64,000 bases of DNA from Rhyacophila brunnea (GCA_022495005.1 JAGYXB010001324.1:3906001-3970000), one strand, 5' to 3'. Shown: positions 10,575 through 23,399, counted from the first letter of the stretch. Numbers and translations are program-made. The notes: generated by a model not told the origin, from the sequence alone.

Positions 10575-12870
10575 TCAGGAATGCAAACGTCGCTCTAAGT
10601 ACACATGCCTAGTATCATGATAGTTTATTATGTTAGTTGATACCAGAAAAGTAGATCAGACCGTCTAACCAAACACATCAATTTAAATCTCCCAACCCTC
10701 TCTTTTCCCTGTGGTCTATTAAATATGCTCGGATTGACTAGTTGGATGTCATCGATCCTTAAAGCATGGCTTGCCCATCTTCCACAAATGAGACTATAGA
10801 GGGATCCATTTACAATACACGCAGTTCATAATTGTACCTTCCTCGCCGCTGGACTACGGAAAATGGTGCAGCACAAGCGTGAATAGATTTAAATAAATCG
10901 ATCACCATTAAAATAGGTCATAAGTTAAAGGAGAATTTATTGTAAAGAAGTCTTTACCAAAACAACCCTGCATCTTGTGTTAAAATTGAATACCCGAATA
11001 ATATAGGAATATTTTATTATACAAGTCTAACCTCAAGCCAGAATCAGAAATACTTAAGTGTAGCGGTCTCTACGTGGGCACGAAAAGCGTAGTTAAGGAA
11101 AATAAACCAAGCGAAAAGCTCGTTGCGTACAAAGTGTACAACAAAGCGATACTTTTCAAAACACTTTCAACCTTGAAGAATTTATTTTTTAACGTACCTA
11201 TAGGTAAGTAAGTTACCTATTATGTGAATGTTTTGATCGTGGAATCGAAACTTACTACTACTACTACTTCATGTAATGAAAGGATATCCTATTTTTTTAG
11301 TATTGGGCCTTTTATAGATACGGGAATTAAATTTAATATTGAATGAACCGTATTATATAAATCTAGAGCCAGACTTGTTCACAAACTCAACGTGAACGAT
11401 ACTTAAAAGTACCAATATATATATATATATATATTTTTGCTATGAATTATAAAAACCTGCAAAGATTGAATAAATACATAATATTATATATTCACAGAAA
11501 TATATATACATCGTTTGAAAGTGTTTGTTATGAAAAATAATGGTTCGAAACACTGCATTTTTATGGCCTACTCAAGTTTCCTCAAGTTCTAACTAAAACA
11601 ACAAAGCTCGCGCTGATGATATCTAAAAATATAAAGCTATGTTTCGAAACTTTCAAACAGCAGGCTCTATCTGAAGCTGTAGCTTTCCCATTCGCACATT
11701 TCCACCTGTTGCTCATTCGTATCGCTCTACTATCTTCAGAAATTTTAATGTTGCTTGGTTAATACTAAAAACGCGGTGGAAAACGATGAGCATGAGGATA
11801 CTCTACCAATTTGCTTTAGCATTATTGTCCATTATTTTCTCTATGCTTCTCTCTACTATTATTAAAAAAATAGCTTAGTAAACTCAATGAAAGCATACAT
11901 GACAATCATGGCGGCCTGAATCTTGGATAACAGCTTCCGATATATTCCCAGCTCTAAAAACTAAAGTCGCCTCACATCACTTAATGAGTTTAATGACACC
12001 TCGGTATATGCCTAATTAAAACATGGTGTGGTACAGGTGGGTTGCATGATGAGTGCTTATAAGAATTATATTCTAGTATTATTTTTAGAGATCCAGCATC
12101 TAATTATTATCTGTGATTTTGTGATGGCTTGAGTTTTTTCGTTTCTCAAAATTCGAGAATTCTCGAATTCAAGATTTTTTCCTGAGAAATATTTTTTTTA
12201 ACTCGTCCGGTCCAAATTTTCCCTCTGCCGAATCCGTTTCAGATGAAATTTGAGACTATTTTTAAAAAGAACTTTTTGAACGGCAAATTATCGATTCTTT
12301 ATTTTTTTATATACTATTTCTTTAAACCAGCATTTTTTTTAAATTCCGGTTCCGGTCGCAGCTTTCTTTTCCGTTTTAAGTTCCCTTTGTTATTTTTTCA
12401 TAATAACAATTTGTTGAATTCTCGAAATCGACATTCACCTTTTATGATTATTTTTATTTTTATTGTTATTAGTATTATTATAAACTAAACTTGTCTAAGC
12501 ATATTTACATTTTCTATCAGGTACAGCATGCATACAATGTAATTAACATGAGAAAAGATATTCCGATTCCCATAAGCGTCAATCATCATAATATCTAAAG
12601 TTAAATTGCATACGGAATAATACGACAAGTGTAAATTCACAAGTTTGAAAATTCAATACTGGAATTTCCATATTGCTTTATGTCGTTCATTACCATAACA
12701 TGCCTCCCCCTTCTTACTTCAGAAACTCACCAAATGTAAATAATATAACGACGCTTTGAGATATTTGTAAATTAAAAAAAATGATAATGTTAATACCCCT
12801 TTCTTTCGGGACCGTCTTCTATCGAAGGATGCCAATCCATATTGCAATAGTATATCTCTCTATCCTAGGA
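10575..12870. other. AT-rich non-coding stretch
   Basis: An (AT)n run lies at 11414-11434. Around 12140-12170, AATTCGAGAATTCTCGAATT is a near-perfect short palindrome. A low-complexity Phe/Ile-rich frame at 12243-12488 is a by-product of T-rich DNA. No gene or transposon end was recognised. Confidence 0.4.
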
Positions 12871-12879
12871 TAGTGGTAT

Positions 12880-13290
12880 TATACCACCGATTCCTTGAAC
12901 ATTGTGTCACTGCTGTATAGCGAAAAGAATTTCCTTCTGCAAACGTCTCTGCTGCCATCTAAGTTTCAGAATGTATAACCGAAGTATGCACAGCCTTCCT
13001 AATAGTAAATATAAGTCCTCTTGACTCATTGGCTCATCTTTAGACCTCCTTATTGGTAATGTTAGCTGCATGCGAAGTCCTCATTGTACCCGGATACAGA
13101 CACATCACAACTCTCCAGATGTCTTCCTTTATGGTTCCGGTTTCGATTTCGTAGACCAGTACGGATTATATCTTGTCGAGTCTAAAAGATATGCTTTAGT
13201 TTTTCAAAATTCCTTCCTATTATTTTCTTGTATGCCCATCCATTTTACCGGCATGATCTGGCTTGACTGCCGACAATAACGACAATTTTT
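12880..13290 (-). pseudogene. Second LINE family, reverse transcriptase C-terminal remnant
   Basis: Broken minus-strand frames read SVLVYEIETGTIKEDIWRV, then SHAANITNKEV, then NE-x-RGLIFTIRK. LINE C-termini of the 'YGCETWTI..VTNKEVLRR.NEPRGL..TIRKR' type have these pieces in this order and spacing. Stops and frame changes interrupt it. The usual YFGH..R tail and the catalytic region are not visible. This is a different family from 5066-5776. The assignment is from remembered family motifs and is moderately sure. Confidence 0.5.
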
Positions 13291-13294
13291 TTTC

Positions 13295-15040
13295 TCAGAT
13301 TCGTTCATACAGCAATATTTAACAAAACAATTAAATAATAACCGATTGTCAGCTACCATTAATTATTAATTATTATAAAGGCAGGTACTGACTTTAGATA
13401 TATACCTATATATGTGTATAAAAATATTATATTAGATGAATGCTGTATTGAAAACTTCACGATAAAAGTGCGTCACTGTTTTATTTATAAACTCATTCAG
13501 AATGGTCTGACTAATTTATCGAAAAGTACGGCCCTGGATGCACCAGGGTGTTGACACTAAGCCCGAAGCAATTCTTCAATACTCCACTAATGAAAACCAA
13601 TGGAAACTAATGGAAACTAACGATGCGAATTGATGAAATCCCCCGCTTTTACCCCGCTACGCGACTGAGCTACGAGAAAGTCTACGTCACGAGCGACAAT
13701 CATAATGATGTTGCATTGTATCCTAATGTGAATGGCTAAAAATAAGCCAAAATCAAAAGGTATTTTTTTCTTCAAAAACTGTGAATTTCCAATAAACAGA
13801 ATCATTGTTTATAACGTCTTGTGTTAATTAAAAAATAAGTCAATTAATAACAATGCAATTATTTTTCATCGAACATCTTATTAGATTTTCAAATTGAATC
13901 AGATGGTGCACGGCTTTCCTCTACCATCTGCAACGACGCCAGACTACTAAGCATAGAGTGTACCTATACTGTGGCAGAGAAAGAACGAGAAGCGCAAGTT
14001 GCGCTGGGACCATTCCAAAAAAAACTCTCCAAGAATTCATCAGTAGGTACATCGACTAATGAGGACGATATAAAATAATTAAATATGTCAATATACATTA
14101 ATTTACACTATTTTCCTAACTTTGGCATATTTAATAAACTCAGAATTGAATATACAGATTCCAAACTTTAGATGATATAAATTAGTCTACACTGCCGCAA
14201 TGAGCAAAGAAAATGCCCACATCTATGGCGGTGACGAATTTACTTTATCATCATTATTTTATATTTTAAATGTATTTTGATGTTGATTTGACTTATTCTG
14301 AAATCGCAATCATACAACCAATTTAATTAGCAATTGGATTATCTAGTTTAGAAACTTTTAATTTCTAATTATTTAGCCCACATACAGAGTTAGTTTTTTA
14401 TTATAGTTATATATGTAAGAAAATAAATATTGTTATACTGTTGGACACGAAAATGTAAAATAAATTGCTAATATTCATTAGAATATTATACACATCCAGT
14501 ATTCGTATAACGTAATAGGTATATCTAGTACGTCTACTATGCACTATAAAATATATTGTTTTTTTTATGTTTAGTGAATGAAAATATATTAATACGATTG
14601 ACGAATTATTTTTAATAAAGTAAATTAGCAAAGATCCATGTTACTGAGAATACGGCGAGACAAATAATTAGCGTACGTAATTGCGTCCTAAAAAAATAGT
14701 TTGTATTAAAAACGTATCAAGTGCCTGCCGAAGCAATCCATAAACAAAAATGTATCGTAGTAGTAATCACAGGACATACAAATAAACAAACGGATACATA
14801 CATATATTTCAAATCACAATGTAATACAACACAGTGACATATTATCTGCCAGGGTTGCACATAATATATTATATAAAATAAAGTACGTAAGTACGTACGT
14901 ACACAGATTAAAATAAAGTTTGCATATTTTGGACACGATTTTATTTTGGTGATCTTTTATTTGAATTTTACTGTTGAGTTATTTTCATTCCTGAATTAAA
15001 AGTGTGATTATTATTGATTAGTTAAATGAGATAAATGTAT
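13295..15040. other. AT-rich non-coding stretch
   Basis: A GTAC-based simple repeat occupies 14883-14902. A tRNA-like TAGCTCAGT lies on the minus strand near 13660 but has no matching box B. Nothing else was recognised. Confidence 0.4.
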
Positions 15041-15049
15041 ATAGATTAA

Positions 15050-15092
15050 CGAAGTGACCTCGTGTGAAGCCGGGTACTTCCGCTAGTAAGAA
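15050..15092 (+). repeat. Possible transposon 3' terminal motif
   Basis: GTGTGAAGCCGGGTACTTCCGCTAGTA resembles a 'GTGCGAAGCCGGGGCGGGTCGCTAGTA' end that recurs in many insect repeats. Only the terminus is visible, and I cannot trace the body upstream. Confidence 0.3.
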
Positions 15093-15439
15093 GGTAATAA
15101 ATAATACACTGTTGAATGTGGTCTAAAGTTTGAAGTTCTGTGATTTTGGGATATTTAACGAGAAATGATCAGTAATAATGTTATGAAAACGAAACGTCAA
15201 GATGCGTTATCGGCAAAAACTGTATGTATTGCCATATGGAAATGTTTACTAGGAATACTTTATCCTTTCGTGCATTAGAATTATAAAATAAATGTGATAA
15301 TATAACTGATAAGTTTTTTTAATAATTATTCATTTATAATTATTCAATTTATATGGTACCGTTCGCACACTTTCACACATATTCACAATTTCAAAATCTA
15401 AAATTAATTATCGGGCAATAAAAATTTAGAAGTTGGCAT

Positions 15440-15495
15440 CGATATGACGCCATGACGCGTGTGACGTTTTGAATGTGACGTCACTAACCAATGGA
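15440..15495. promoter_or_regulatory. Cluster of CRE half-sites with CCAAT box
   Basis: TGACG occurs at 15445, 15453, 15462 and 15476. The last is the full palindrome TGACGTCA (15476-15483), followed five bases later by CCAAT (15488-15492). This combination is typical of CREB/ATF and NF-Y promoters. It lies about 350 bp upstream of a CpG-rich block with a splice donor. Factor binding is inferred. Confidence 0.4.
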
Positions 15496-15839
15496 TTTGA
15501 TTTGCGTTCATGCATGCAAATTGGCAGTATTTAGCTTGAATGTAATTTGACGTTATATGCATACGGCGGTCACACGTTAAAGTTGAGCGACTCCATTCGG
15601 AAGGTTATGTTTAAGGATGGTAGATACCAAAGAGGATTCTTTTCGATTGACCAAGAAGGAAGGTCAGGAGAACTAGACTGCGGTATTCGGTATATGCAGG
15701 ACGAAATATAGTGTCGATGATAATGACAATCAAGAAAATTAGAAAACAAATAAGATGATTGCGCCCCCCGTCGATAGTATTATTTATTTTATTATTAATT
15801 GTTGATCCGGTAATTGGCTGGGGGTGACCCTGCAGCAAC

Positions 15840-16053
15840 AGAGTTAATACTCCTTATCACACACGACCACCCCCGCCGACCTTTGAAGACGGACGCGGGG
15901 GAGGGCGCAAGGTAGGGGCGCTGGAGGGGGAGCTACACGACGCCGTTGCCATGGCGACGCCCCGTGACGTATCCACGACGCCCGAGGCGCACAGCTACGC
16001 CGTAAACCGGCCGACAGATCGAGGACATCGCCAGCTTTTCAGAATCATATGAA
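15840..16053 (+). promoter_or_regulatory. Candidate host promoter / first exon ending at a splice donor
   Basis: The block is strongly CpG-rich, rare in this window, and has an X-box-like GTTGCCATGGCGAC at 15945-15958. It ends in AACAA|GTAAGTATT, a near-consensus donor with GT at 16054-16055. The only nearby ATG (16048) gives Met-Asn before the donor, so any exon would be mostly 5' UTR. No protein is recognised. A CpG-rich transposon remnant cannot be excluded. Confidence 0.35.
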
Positions 16054-16055
16054 CA

Positions 16056-16540
16056 AGTAAGTATTACAACTTTAGTTTAGTTTCGTAGAATGTAAATTTT
16101 TGAATAAACTATTTATTATCAATGACAGCAGTGAGTGCTACCTAAATGTCCTAAATGTTAATATTGTATACTTCTTTATTGAATATAATTGATTTTGGAA
16201 TACCTCGTAAATATTATAATATATATGCTAGAAAAGAGGCTGGAATAATATGTATACCGAAGGAGCCTAGGCGATAGTGCCCATAGAACGCGTCGAGCGG
16301 GCGAAGTCGGCGTATGAAGCGTTTATTCATAACCATAATCACACGTCTCTTGCCGCGCATTACCCTTCACCTATGTAATAAGCGGCCCAAGCAGCACAAA
16401 ATAATTATTATTACAGCGTCTCTCATAACAAAGCAATAAAAATATTATATTATTTCGGGGTTTGTAATTAATATTTACGACGACATTATTCAACCAGCGA
16501 AATATAGGACATGCAATAAAATTAAACAATGAGATCTCTG
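16056..16540. other. Non-coding stretch, intron-like if 15840-16053 is an exon
   Basis: The stretch is AT-rich with a short GC-richer part near 16260-16330. No repeat ends were recognised. Confidence 0.3.
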
Positions 16541-16875
16541 TTATTAAATAATGACTTCTCGCCCGTCGATCGACGACGCCGTCCAGAGCGTGATTTTGCT
16601 CGCTGTGTTCAATGAATGGACTCCATTGTATTTTCTTTCATTCGTATCGCCGAGAAGCGGTGATTCGCGAAAAAACGATGATTCATGCGGCGGGCGCGTA
16701 TAATGCGTCGTCAAATCCAGTGGGCGCTGGCGTATTTGATTACGTTGTATTTTCGTTGATTTACGCGCCACTTGTGAAATTTTGCGCGAGAGCCACACTT
16801 GCTGCGTTAAGTGGGTTTTACGCCTAGGACACACAAACTTCGCAATCCAGGCGCTGCGCTTTGCCAATTCAGTTA
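16541..16875. other. CpG-rich segment of unknown nature
   Basis: GC content is well above the surroundings, and there are overlapping frames on both strands (16544-16888 minus, 16612-16827 plus). Neither frame has a recognisable motif. It might be a second exon, a regulatory island or an old transposon. Confidence 0.25.
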
Positions 16876-17484
16876 CCGAGACAATCATTAATCACGTCGA
16901 AATCTCCTAACAATACATAACTAATATGTTCTTTGAAATTTCGTTATTATTAGCAACTTGATACTTTGTATTTTTTACATTTTTATACTGGTGAAAGGTT
17001 GTTAGTAAATGACACTATACAGAATATATAAATACACTCATAAATTATAGAAAGCTCACGTATATTACTAATTTTTCTGACATACTATTCAATTATTGAG
17101 TTTTTACTAGGAAGAAAACAACATTATGACGTATAATCTTTATATTCAAATTGACTAAAAATTTAACTCCACCTTTCCGCACATAAATAAATCATTATTT
17201 GCCACACAGTTTTTGACTTTTGGCTTATATACGTTATGTATATGTGCAAGTCATAATAACTAAAATGGAAAGCTTTAATTTAATTGCAACACGTCATCGA
17301 TTAGGAGGTTTTAAAATGAGCCAATGAAGGTACCAATAAAAGAATATTCTGCGTAGCTTATGAAAAACAAAATATAAATTACACACTAGAAAACTATTTT
17401 AAATTGCTTTAAAAAATCAATATCAGGTTATTTCACTAGGTTAAGTTAGATTCATTAGAAAAGATTTATTACATTTAGTATAAT

Positions 17485-17672
17485 ATAGTTGGCAAATACA
17501 CAATGACATATTGTTTTTCTATTTGTGTTCGAGTCAGAGTATGGACCTATTAGGTTGATCAAGTGGCTAACATCCATTTCTCGTAAAAAAAAACAACATT
17601 CTGGTAATACAACCCTCCACTCTGTGGAGGTACATATGATCTTCTTAGGATCGGACATGGTCAAAAAAAAAT
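17485..17672 (+). mobile_element. tRNA-derived SINE, 5'-truncated copy
   Basis: The body matches 37679-37915: GAGTCAGAGTATGGACCTA, then AAGTGGCTAACATCCATTTC, CCTCCACTCTGTGGAGG and TTAGGATCGGACATGGTC. The tRNA-like head is missing or unreadable. The tail runs into A9 and a tandem repeat. Confidence 0.8.
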
Positions 17673-17689
17673 TAGTAAGTATACGTAGG

Positions 17690-17850
17690 TATAGATAATA
17701 TAAATAGTAAGATTAATTAATATAAATAGTAAGTATATTAACATAAATAGTAAGTATAAATAGAAAGTATAAATAGTAAGAAAATTAGTATACGTATAGA
17801 TAATAATATAATAGTTAGATAAGATAAATAGATAAAATATACCAAAAGGC
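17690..17850 (+). repeat. Tandem repeat of ATAAATAGTAAGTAT-like units
   Basis: Imperfect copies of ATAAATAGTAAG(TAT) follow the SINE tail directly, and a GTATACGTA..AGATAATA motif occurs on both sides. The pattern fits slippage expansion from the SINE tail. Confidence 0.65.
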
Positions 17851-20231
17851 CGGAAATTATATAGTTTAACAGTAGTAACAAAATATTAAACGTCACCTAT
17901 CAACATTGTAAATGTAAATGATCATTCTTGTTGTACGTTGTAGGTTCATCGTAAGTAGAGCAACGGTTATAATATTTATAATACTAGCGTATTGTATGCG
18001 CGAATTACAATCAGTATCCACGTTGTAATCAATAAATTGGATGCACTGAGCTGAGAGAATATTAAACAACCATCTGTTACTAAAATCCTGTTAAAATACA
18101 AGCACAATATGGAGTTCCATACGGTTCGATTTAGTTATAATAATAACAATAGTATCAAGTGTTTACCTATCTATTATATCATAATAGTTAGATATATATT
18201 TTTAGTCGTAGAAAGATTAATTTAATTCAATAAACTCGAGATATAAAATAGTCAATTTTTACGGTTACTAATTAAGCTCCAGACGAGAGAACTGTAACAA
18301 AAATTTTCCCAGTCATGAATTTCGTGCTATCGGCCAGGAAAAGTCTACGACCTTGCAGACCGGTTCGTTTCAAGCGTCAAAGTGCTGTACTGAATATAAA
18401 TTCACGTGTTCTACTTTTGGGTAAGTTTAATAAAAGCTAAGGCTTGCTTTGAATGGTATTTAGTGCGTCTTGTGTAAATGTAAATCATCAACCGTACTTT
18501 TGGCAGGAGTTTTTAAATGCGATGTCCATACGATATATAATATAGTTTGTGTTCAATTATTGTTTTCAGTTTATATTATCTTCGTTTACTATTATATTAA
18601 TGGCATGGAAGAAATGGCCTAAAAGTAGAGGACTTGAGGGTCATGACTCATGAGGTATTCAATAAAACTATTTCAATACATTTAAAAGATAAGTCCACTA
18701 TAGTTTCAAATTATTGAGTAGTTATATCATGTTGTTTATAAAACTAAATACTGAACATGACGTATTTAATATTATTTAGGTCTCTCTGTCTGTAATAGAA
18801 GCGAAAACTCTTTATATCAACGGCAATATTGCAAATTATCAAGACTTTTTGTAATTTTTTGCTATTATAAATAATATAACATTATTAATGTATAGATACG
18901 CAAAATCTCAAAAAATATGTCGCTGATTTTTTAATATCTCGTCTTAAGTCGTTTATTTACAAAAATGAGCTTATTTTGTAATCACATTATGCGTTCCACT
19001 TAGACTTTGAAAAAATCACATCGGTGTATTGGGATCGCGCCCCGAATCCCAGATAAGAAGCCAGTGTCTCGCGCGTTAAACTACGTGCAGTATATTGAAG
19101 TCGTTACTCTACGATGGCCTTGAACCATTCCTGTGGAAATATTCATAGATTTAAAATTTAAACGAGATAAGGGGAATAATATAACAATGATAAAGCATTA
19201 TGCAAAGGATCGAGGAAGTTGAGGTACTTAGGTACTCCAAGTTTACAGTAATCAATACAATGTATTTTTTTTTGTTAAATATGCTGTGTATCTGGTTTCT
19301 CGTGGTCAGATTCGATATAGAAATGTAGGGTAGGGCACCCTGACAAAACCTTCCAGACATTGCTGCCAAAAGAATTTCGAAATGAGACAATTTTTATTTT
19401 TATATAATATTATATTTTAGAGACACAAATAAAAAAAACTTACGAATAAAGATATAAAAAATATAAATTATTTAAAATTAAATTTCAATATTGCGTGCTT
19501 TGGTTCGGGCTGTTTTGTCGGGATCGTAGGGTAGGTTGTGACATTTTTTATACACTCGGGATTGGATACAAAATAGTATGACGTGTCAGCACATTATGCA
19601 AGGCGCAAAGATCTTTATCATTTACATAATATTTACATTTACATCATTTGTTTACCTGGTATATCTATTTTTATGCAAAGAAATCCTACTAAAATGCAAT
19701 TTTTCTATAAAGCGAAGAAAATGATAAAAAATTAAAGATATTTTTGAAGCATTTCACGTGTGCCGCGTAATATAAATAAAATTAGGGGTTTATCGACTTC
19801 CTTTGCCACTATACACACAGTACGCGAAAAGTTACTGAAATGCTTTGGTGATCATGGTAATAGTCCAAAATAAGATAAGGCCATTATATTTTATCTTACA
19901 CTCAATGTTTCATATCGTGCGGATGACCCATTACAAAATATCTACCTACATTTAGTAAGTAAGTGTGTAGAGAGGCTGTTATAAATCTATATAGCGTGGT
20001 AGCTACTGGCGTTGGGGCAGAACAACAGTGTAACCTGTTGCGCGGCTACGAGTCTCATTCATGAGTACGACGCCTCGCCGGGAAAGCCGCACGCGACTCA
20101 GGATTAGTTGACATACGGTGCCCATAAAATGGCATATCCTATTAATCTAATTCTACTGTCATCAGTGACATCAGGTTTATTAGATTAATTTACCGAATGT
20201 TCATTCGCAACCATTGTTGTTTTCTGTAAGA
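17851..20231. other. AT-rich non-coding stretch
   Basis: Positions 19995-20110 are CpG-richer, just upstream of the mariner. A tRNA-like GGGATTCGGGGCGCGATCCC lies on the minus strand near 19030 without a good box A. Nothing else was recognised. Confidence 0.4.
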
Positions 20232-20233
20232 TA

Positions 20234-21530
20234 CGAGGGTGGGTCAATAAGTCCTTAGAAAAGCCGACAGGTGGCGCGACTAGTACTGTAAGCGGTTTGT
20301 TTTCATGCAGCGGCACTACCGATTCAGTATGCTGCGAAGTTTCAATCAGATTGGTCGGGTTGTTGTGTGTTTCTCGTACATTTAAAAAAATTGCTTGTGG
20401 AAAATGGAAAAATGGAAAATGGAGAAAATTGAGTTTAGAGCTGTTATTAAACATTTTAATATAAAGGGTTAACAGCAAAGGAAATAAAAAATGAGTTGGA
20501 TTTAGTTCACGGCATATCTGCTCCTTCACTTGCAACTATTTATAACTGGTTAAATGAATTTAAACGTGGTCGTACATCAACAAAGGATGAACCACGCTCA
20601 GGACGTCCTGTAGAGGTGACTACACCAGAAATGATCAATAAAATCCACGATATGGTGTTAAGTGACCGAAGATTAAAGTTGAGTGAGATAATTGAGGTTA
20701 CAGGGATCTCAAAAGGTAGCGTCATTTCTATTTTACATGACAAATTGGGCATGAAAAAGTTTCTGCAAGATGGGTGCCGCGTTTGCTCACAGTCGACAAT
20801 AAACGCAATAGGGTGGTGGCCTCTAAAGCCCTGTTGTCGCTCATGCAACGCAATCCGGATGAATTTTTTCGTCGCTTTGTGACTGTAGATGAAACATGGA
20901 TACACCACTATACTCCCGAGACGAAAGAACAGTCAAAGCAGTGGATTGCGAAAGGCGAACCATGTCCAAAGAAGGCGAAAACCGTAAAATCAGCTGGTAA
21001 GGTTATGGCTACTGTATTTTGGGATGCACGTGGAATTATTTTCGTTGACTATTTGGAAAAGGAAAAACAATAACAGGGGATTATTATGCATCTTTATTGG
21101 ACCAGCTAAAAAACAAAATTGAAGAAAAACGGCCTCATTTAAACAGGGAAAAAAATCCTCTTTCATCAGGACAATGCCCGTGTTCACACATGTTTACGAT
21201 CAATGGCTAAAATTGAAGAATTGAAGTTCGAATTGGTCGACCACCCACCGTATTCGCCAGATTTAGCCCCCAGTGACTTTTTCCTTTTCCCAAACTTAAA
21301 AAAATGGCTAAGTGGACAACGTTTTTTTTCAAATGAAGAAGTCATCGATCGGACAAATGGTTATTTTGAGGACCTTCCGAAAACTTATTTTTCTGACGGT
21401 TTAAAAAAAAATGAGAAACGTCTAACCAAGTGTATTGAGCTCCAAGGAGATTATGTTGAGAAATAAAAAAAAATACAAAAATAAAAACTGTTTTAATGCT
21501 TTTTTCTAAGGAATTATTGACCCACCCTCG
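20234..21530 (+). mobile_element. mariner transposon, full length
   Basis: The element is 1297 bp with inverted ends CGAGGGTGGGTCAATAA-x-TCCTTAGAAAA, where one base differs in 28. It is flanked by TA at 20232-20233 and 21531-21532. It contains one transposase reading region (20404-21466) broken by four frameshifts. Length, TA target and D34D catalytic layout place it in the mariner branch of Tc1/mariner. It cannot make its own transposase but its ends look usable in trans. Confidence 0.95.
20404..21466 (+). pseudogene. mariner transposase, four frameshifts
   Basis: Starting at ATG 20404, the frame reads MEKWKMEKIEFRAVIKHF, the start of the N-terminal DNA-binding region. A shift near 20468 leads to the helix-turn-helix part (SLATIYNWLNEFKRG, then PRSGRPVEV, a typical mariner linker). 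A second shift at about 20760 leads to VSARWVPRLLTVDNK, the conserved WVPHEL-like motif, and TVDETWIHHY with catalytic D1 at 20888-20890. A third shift at about 21063 and a fourth at about 21150, both in A-rich runs, flank YYASLLDQL. HQDNARVH follows, with D2 at 21170-21172, and YSPDLAPSD carries D3 at 21275-21277. D2 to D3 is exactly 34 residues, the mariner spacing. No other in-frame stop is needed to explain the breaks. The stop is at 21464-21466. Confidence 0.93.
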
Positions 21531-21534
21531 TATT

Positions 21535-22365
21535 AAGACTAGCTAAAGATATTTCAACACAACTTCAAACTGTGATAGTTAAAGAAAGCTGTATAGATTG
21601 GTTTTATGTAAATTTTCTTACAAGTCGACCATTGTAATCAGGATTATTTAAAATTATATATGAAGATATTGTCGAATATCCTAATCTTCCACACTACACA
21701 AATCTAACGATTTTTAAAAATTCAGAAAAAAACTAAATCAGCCATAATTCAGAAAATATTGCTGACGTACTAAATATCTAAAAATTGCTGTTGTAAAGAC
21801 AATTTGTTCTTTTTCTTTTATTTTTTGAATTTCGAACTTCTATTAAAATATGAAAAATAAACGTTAAATAAAGTTATTTCGGATTTATAATGTTTACAAG
21901 ATAGAACGACAGTATAGGGCAGGACATCAATTTTTCGGCGATAATTTAAGAGGACTGAATTTGGATGAGGTTTAGTTTTGTGGAGTAGAGGAAACAGAGG
22001 GATCGGTTCCAGGCACCAATCTTATGATGATGTGACTCCTGGACTCCGACACACACGCATACTTAATTTGTTTATGGTGGAGTTATTTAGTTTCAGACTA
22101 GCACAGTCTTGTACTTCAGGTGTATTCGTTTAATTCTAACTTGTTAGCCTGGCGGAGGTTGAGTTGGCATTAAAAGTAGTTTTCACTAGGTATTTTTTTT
22201 TGAATTACGAGAGAGACATATTCTCAAAATCATGTAACGAAGGAAAACAAAGTAAACATTTTTAATGTGTGACATAAAATACGTTTACTATCTCGTAGTT
22301 TGTAATTTTTGATCTGAACTGTGGAACAAATAGTTATTAACACTCTTGAAATTCATGGCAGCGAA
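21535..22365. other. Non-coding stretch, nothing recognised
   Basis: The stretch is AT-rich and has no frames or terminal repeats. Confidence 0.4.
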
Positions 22366-22369
22366 AGGT

Positions 22370-22432
22370 TAGGAACCGAGAAGACTTGCAGAAGCTAAGG
22401 GAGGCCTTCGCCCAGCACCGCATTATATACCA
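22370..22432 (+). pseudogene. Short RTE LINE C-terminal fragment
   Basis: The frame reads RNREDLQKLREAFAQH, matching the RDRESWRKLGEAFIQQW end of the LINE protein at 5066-5776. Only about 60 bp are recognisable. Confidence 0.5.
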
Positions 22433-22434
22433 AC

Positions 22435-23398
22435 CCCGGCTTATAAGCATTAATTAAAAACTGAATTAAAGCCTTCTAAATGGACGAAAACAGTCCTCAC
22501 CATTATGTGGCGTAAGAACTACAAATTATCAAAGTGCACTAGCATAAAATCTCAAGCATCCTACAACAACATAATATAATACTTTCTGACGTTAATTTAA
22601 CTTTTCCGGTCAGGCTGTACTGTTTCTTCTGGCACATTGTGTAGGTCGAAAAAAGCGGGTACAACTTATAGCCCATAAAGTGCTCGCAGCTTACAGCTTA
22701 TACTGTCTCGACATCGCTCGGCACGTTAAAAGTGCCGACTGCCGTTCAAACTTTATGACGAGACATTGTAAACTTAACTCGGCATTGTGCGGTTTATTTG
22801 CAAAGATGCTACAGGTGAAAAACAAGATATCGCTCTATTGAGTTTTCATAATAAACCCAATTGGCTTATGTTCTCCGGCGCGTTTACGATTTTATTGCTT
22901 GGTTTTAATTTTATATATTATTATATATATACATACATATTTATTCTTACTGGTACTAATGCCATTTCATCATTTTTCTTATATAAAATTTAGTAAAACT
23001 TTCGCGCTGAGTCTGGATGTATAGAGATACAGTGAACCCGATCTACCGTTCTCGCATAAATCGTTTTCCCGCACGGATCGTTCATTTTCATTTTCAAGTC
23101 TCGCCAAACACCCATAAGAACAATATTAAATAATTCCGCATTAACCGTTCCCCGATCTATCTTCTAATTAATACTCTAAATATTATGGTCCCGTCACAAA
23201 TATCATCTCGATTGACCGTTTTTGTTAATATTTTACATTTCGCTTTCATATAAGTGTTTATGATACATACAGACCTTTCAATCGCGTCACATCTCGTATC
23301 ACGAATATTTATAAGTCGCAACTAAAATGCCCCCCACGAAGAAAACTAGAACTCTAGCTGAGAAACAGAAAATAATTCAAGACGAAATATATATATAT
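22435..23398. other. Non-coding stretch upstream of Helitron
   Basis: A (TA)n run at 23386-23399 directly abuts the Helitron end and supplied the T of its insertion site. Short AT runs occur at 22915-22940. Nothing else was recognised. Confidence 0.4.
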
Positions 23399-23399
23399 A

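Noticed and set aside
13610..13675. Minus-strand TAGCTCAGT as a tRNA
   Set aside because: No box B or acceptor stem follows at tRNA spacing.
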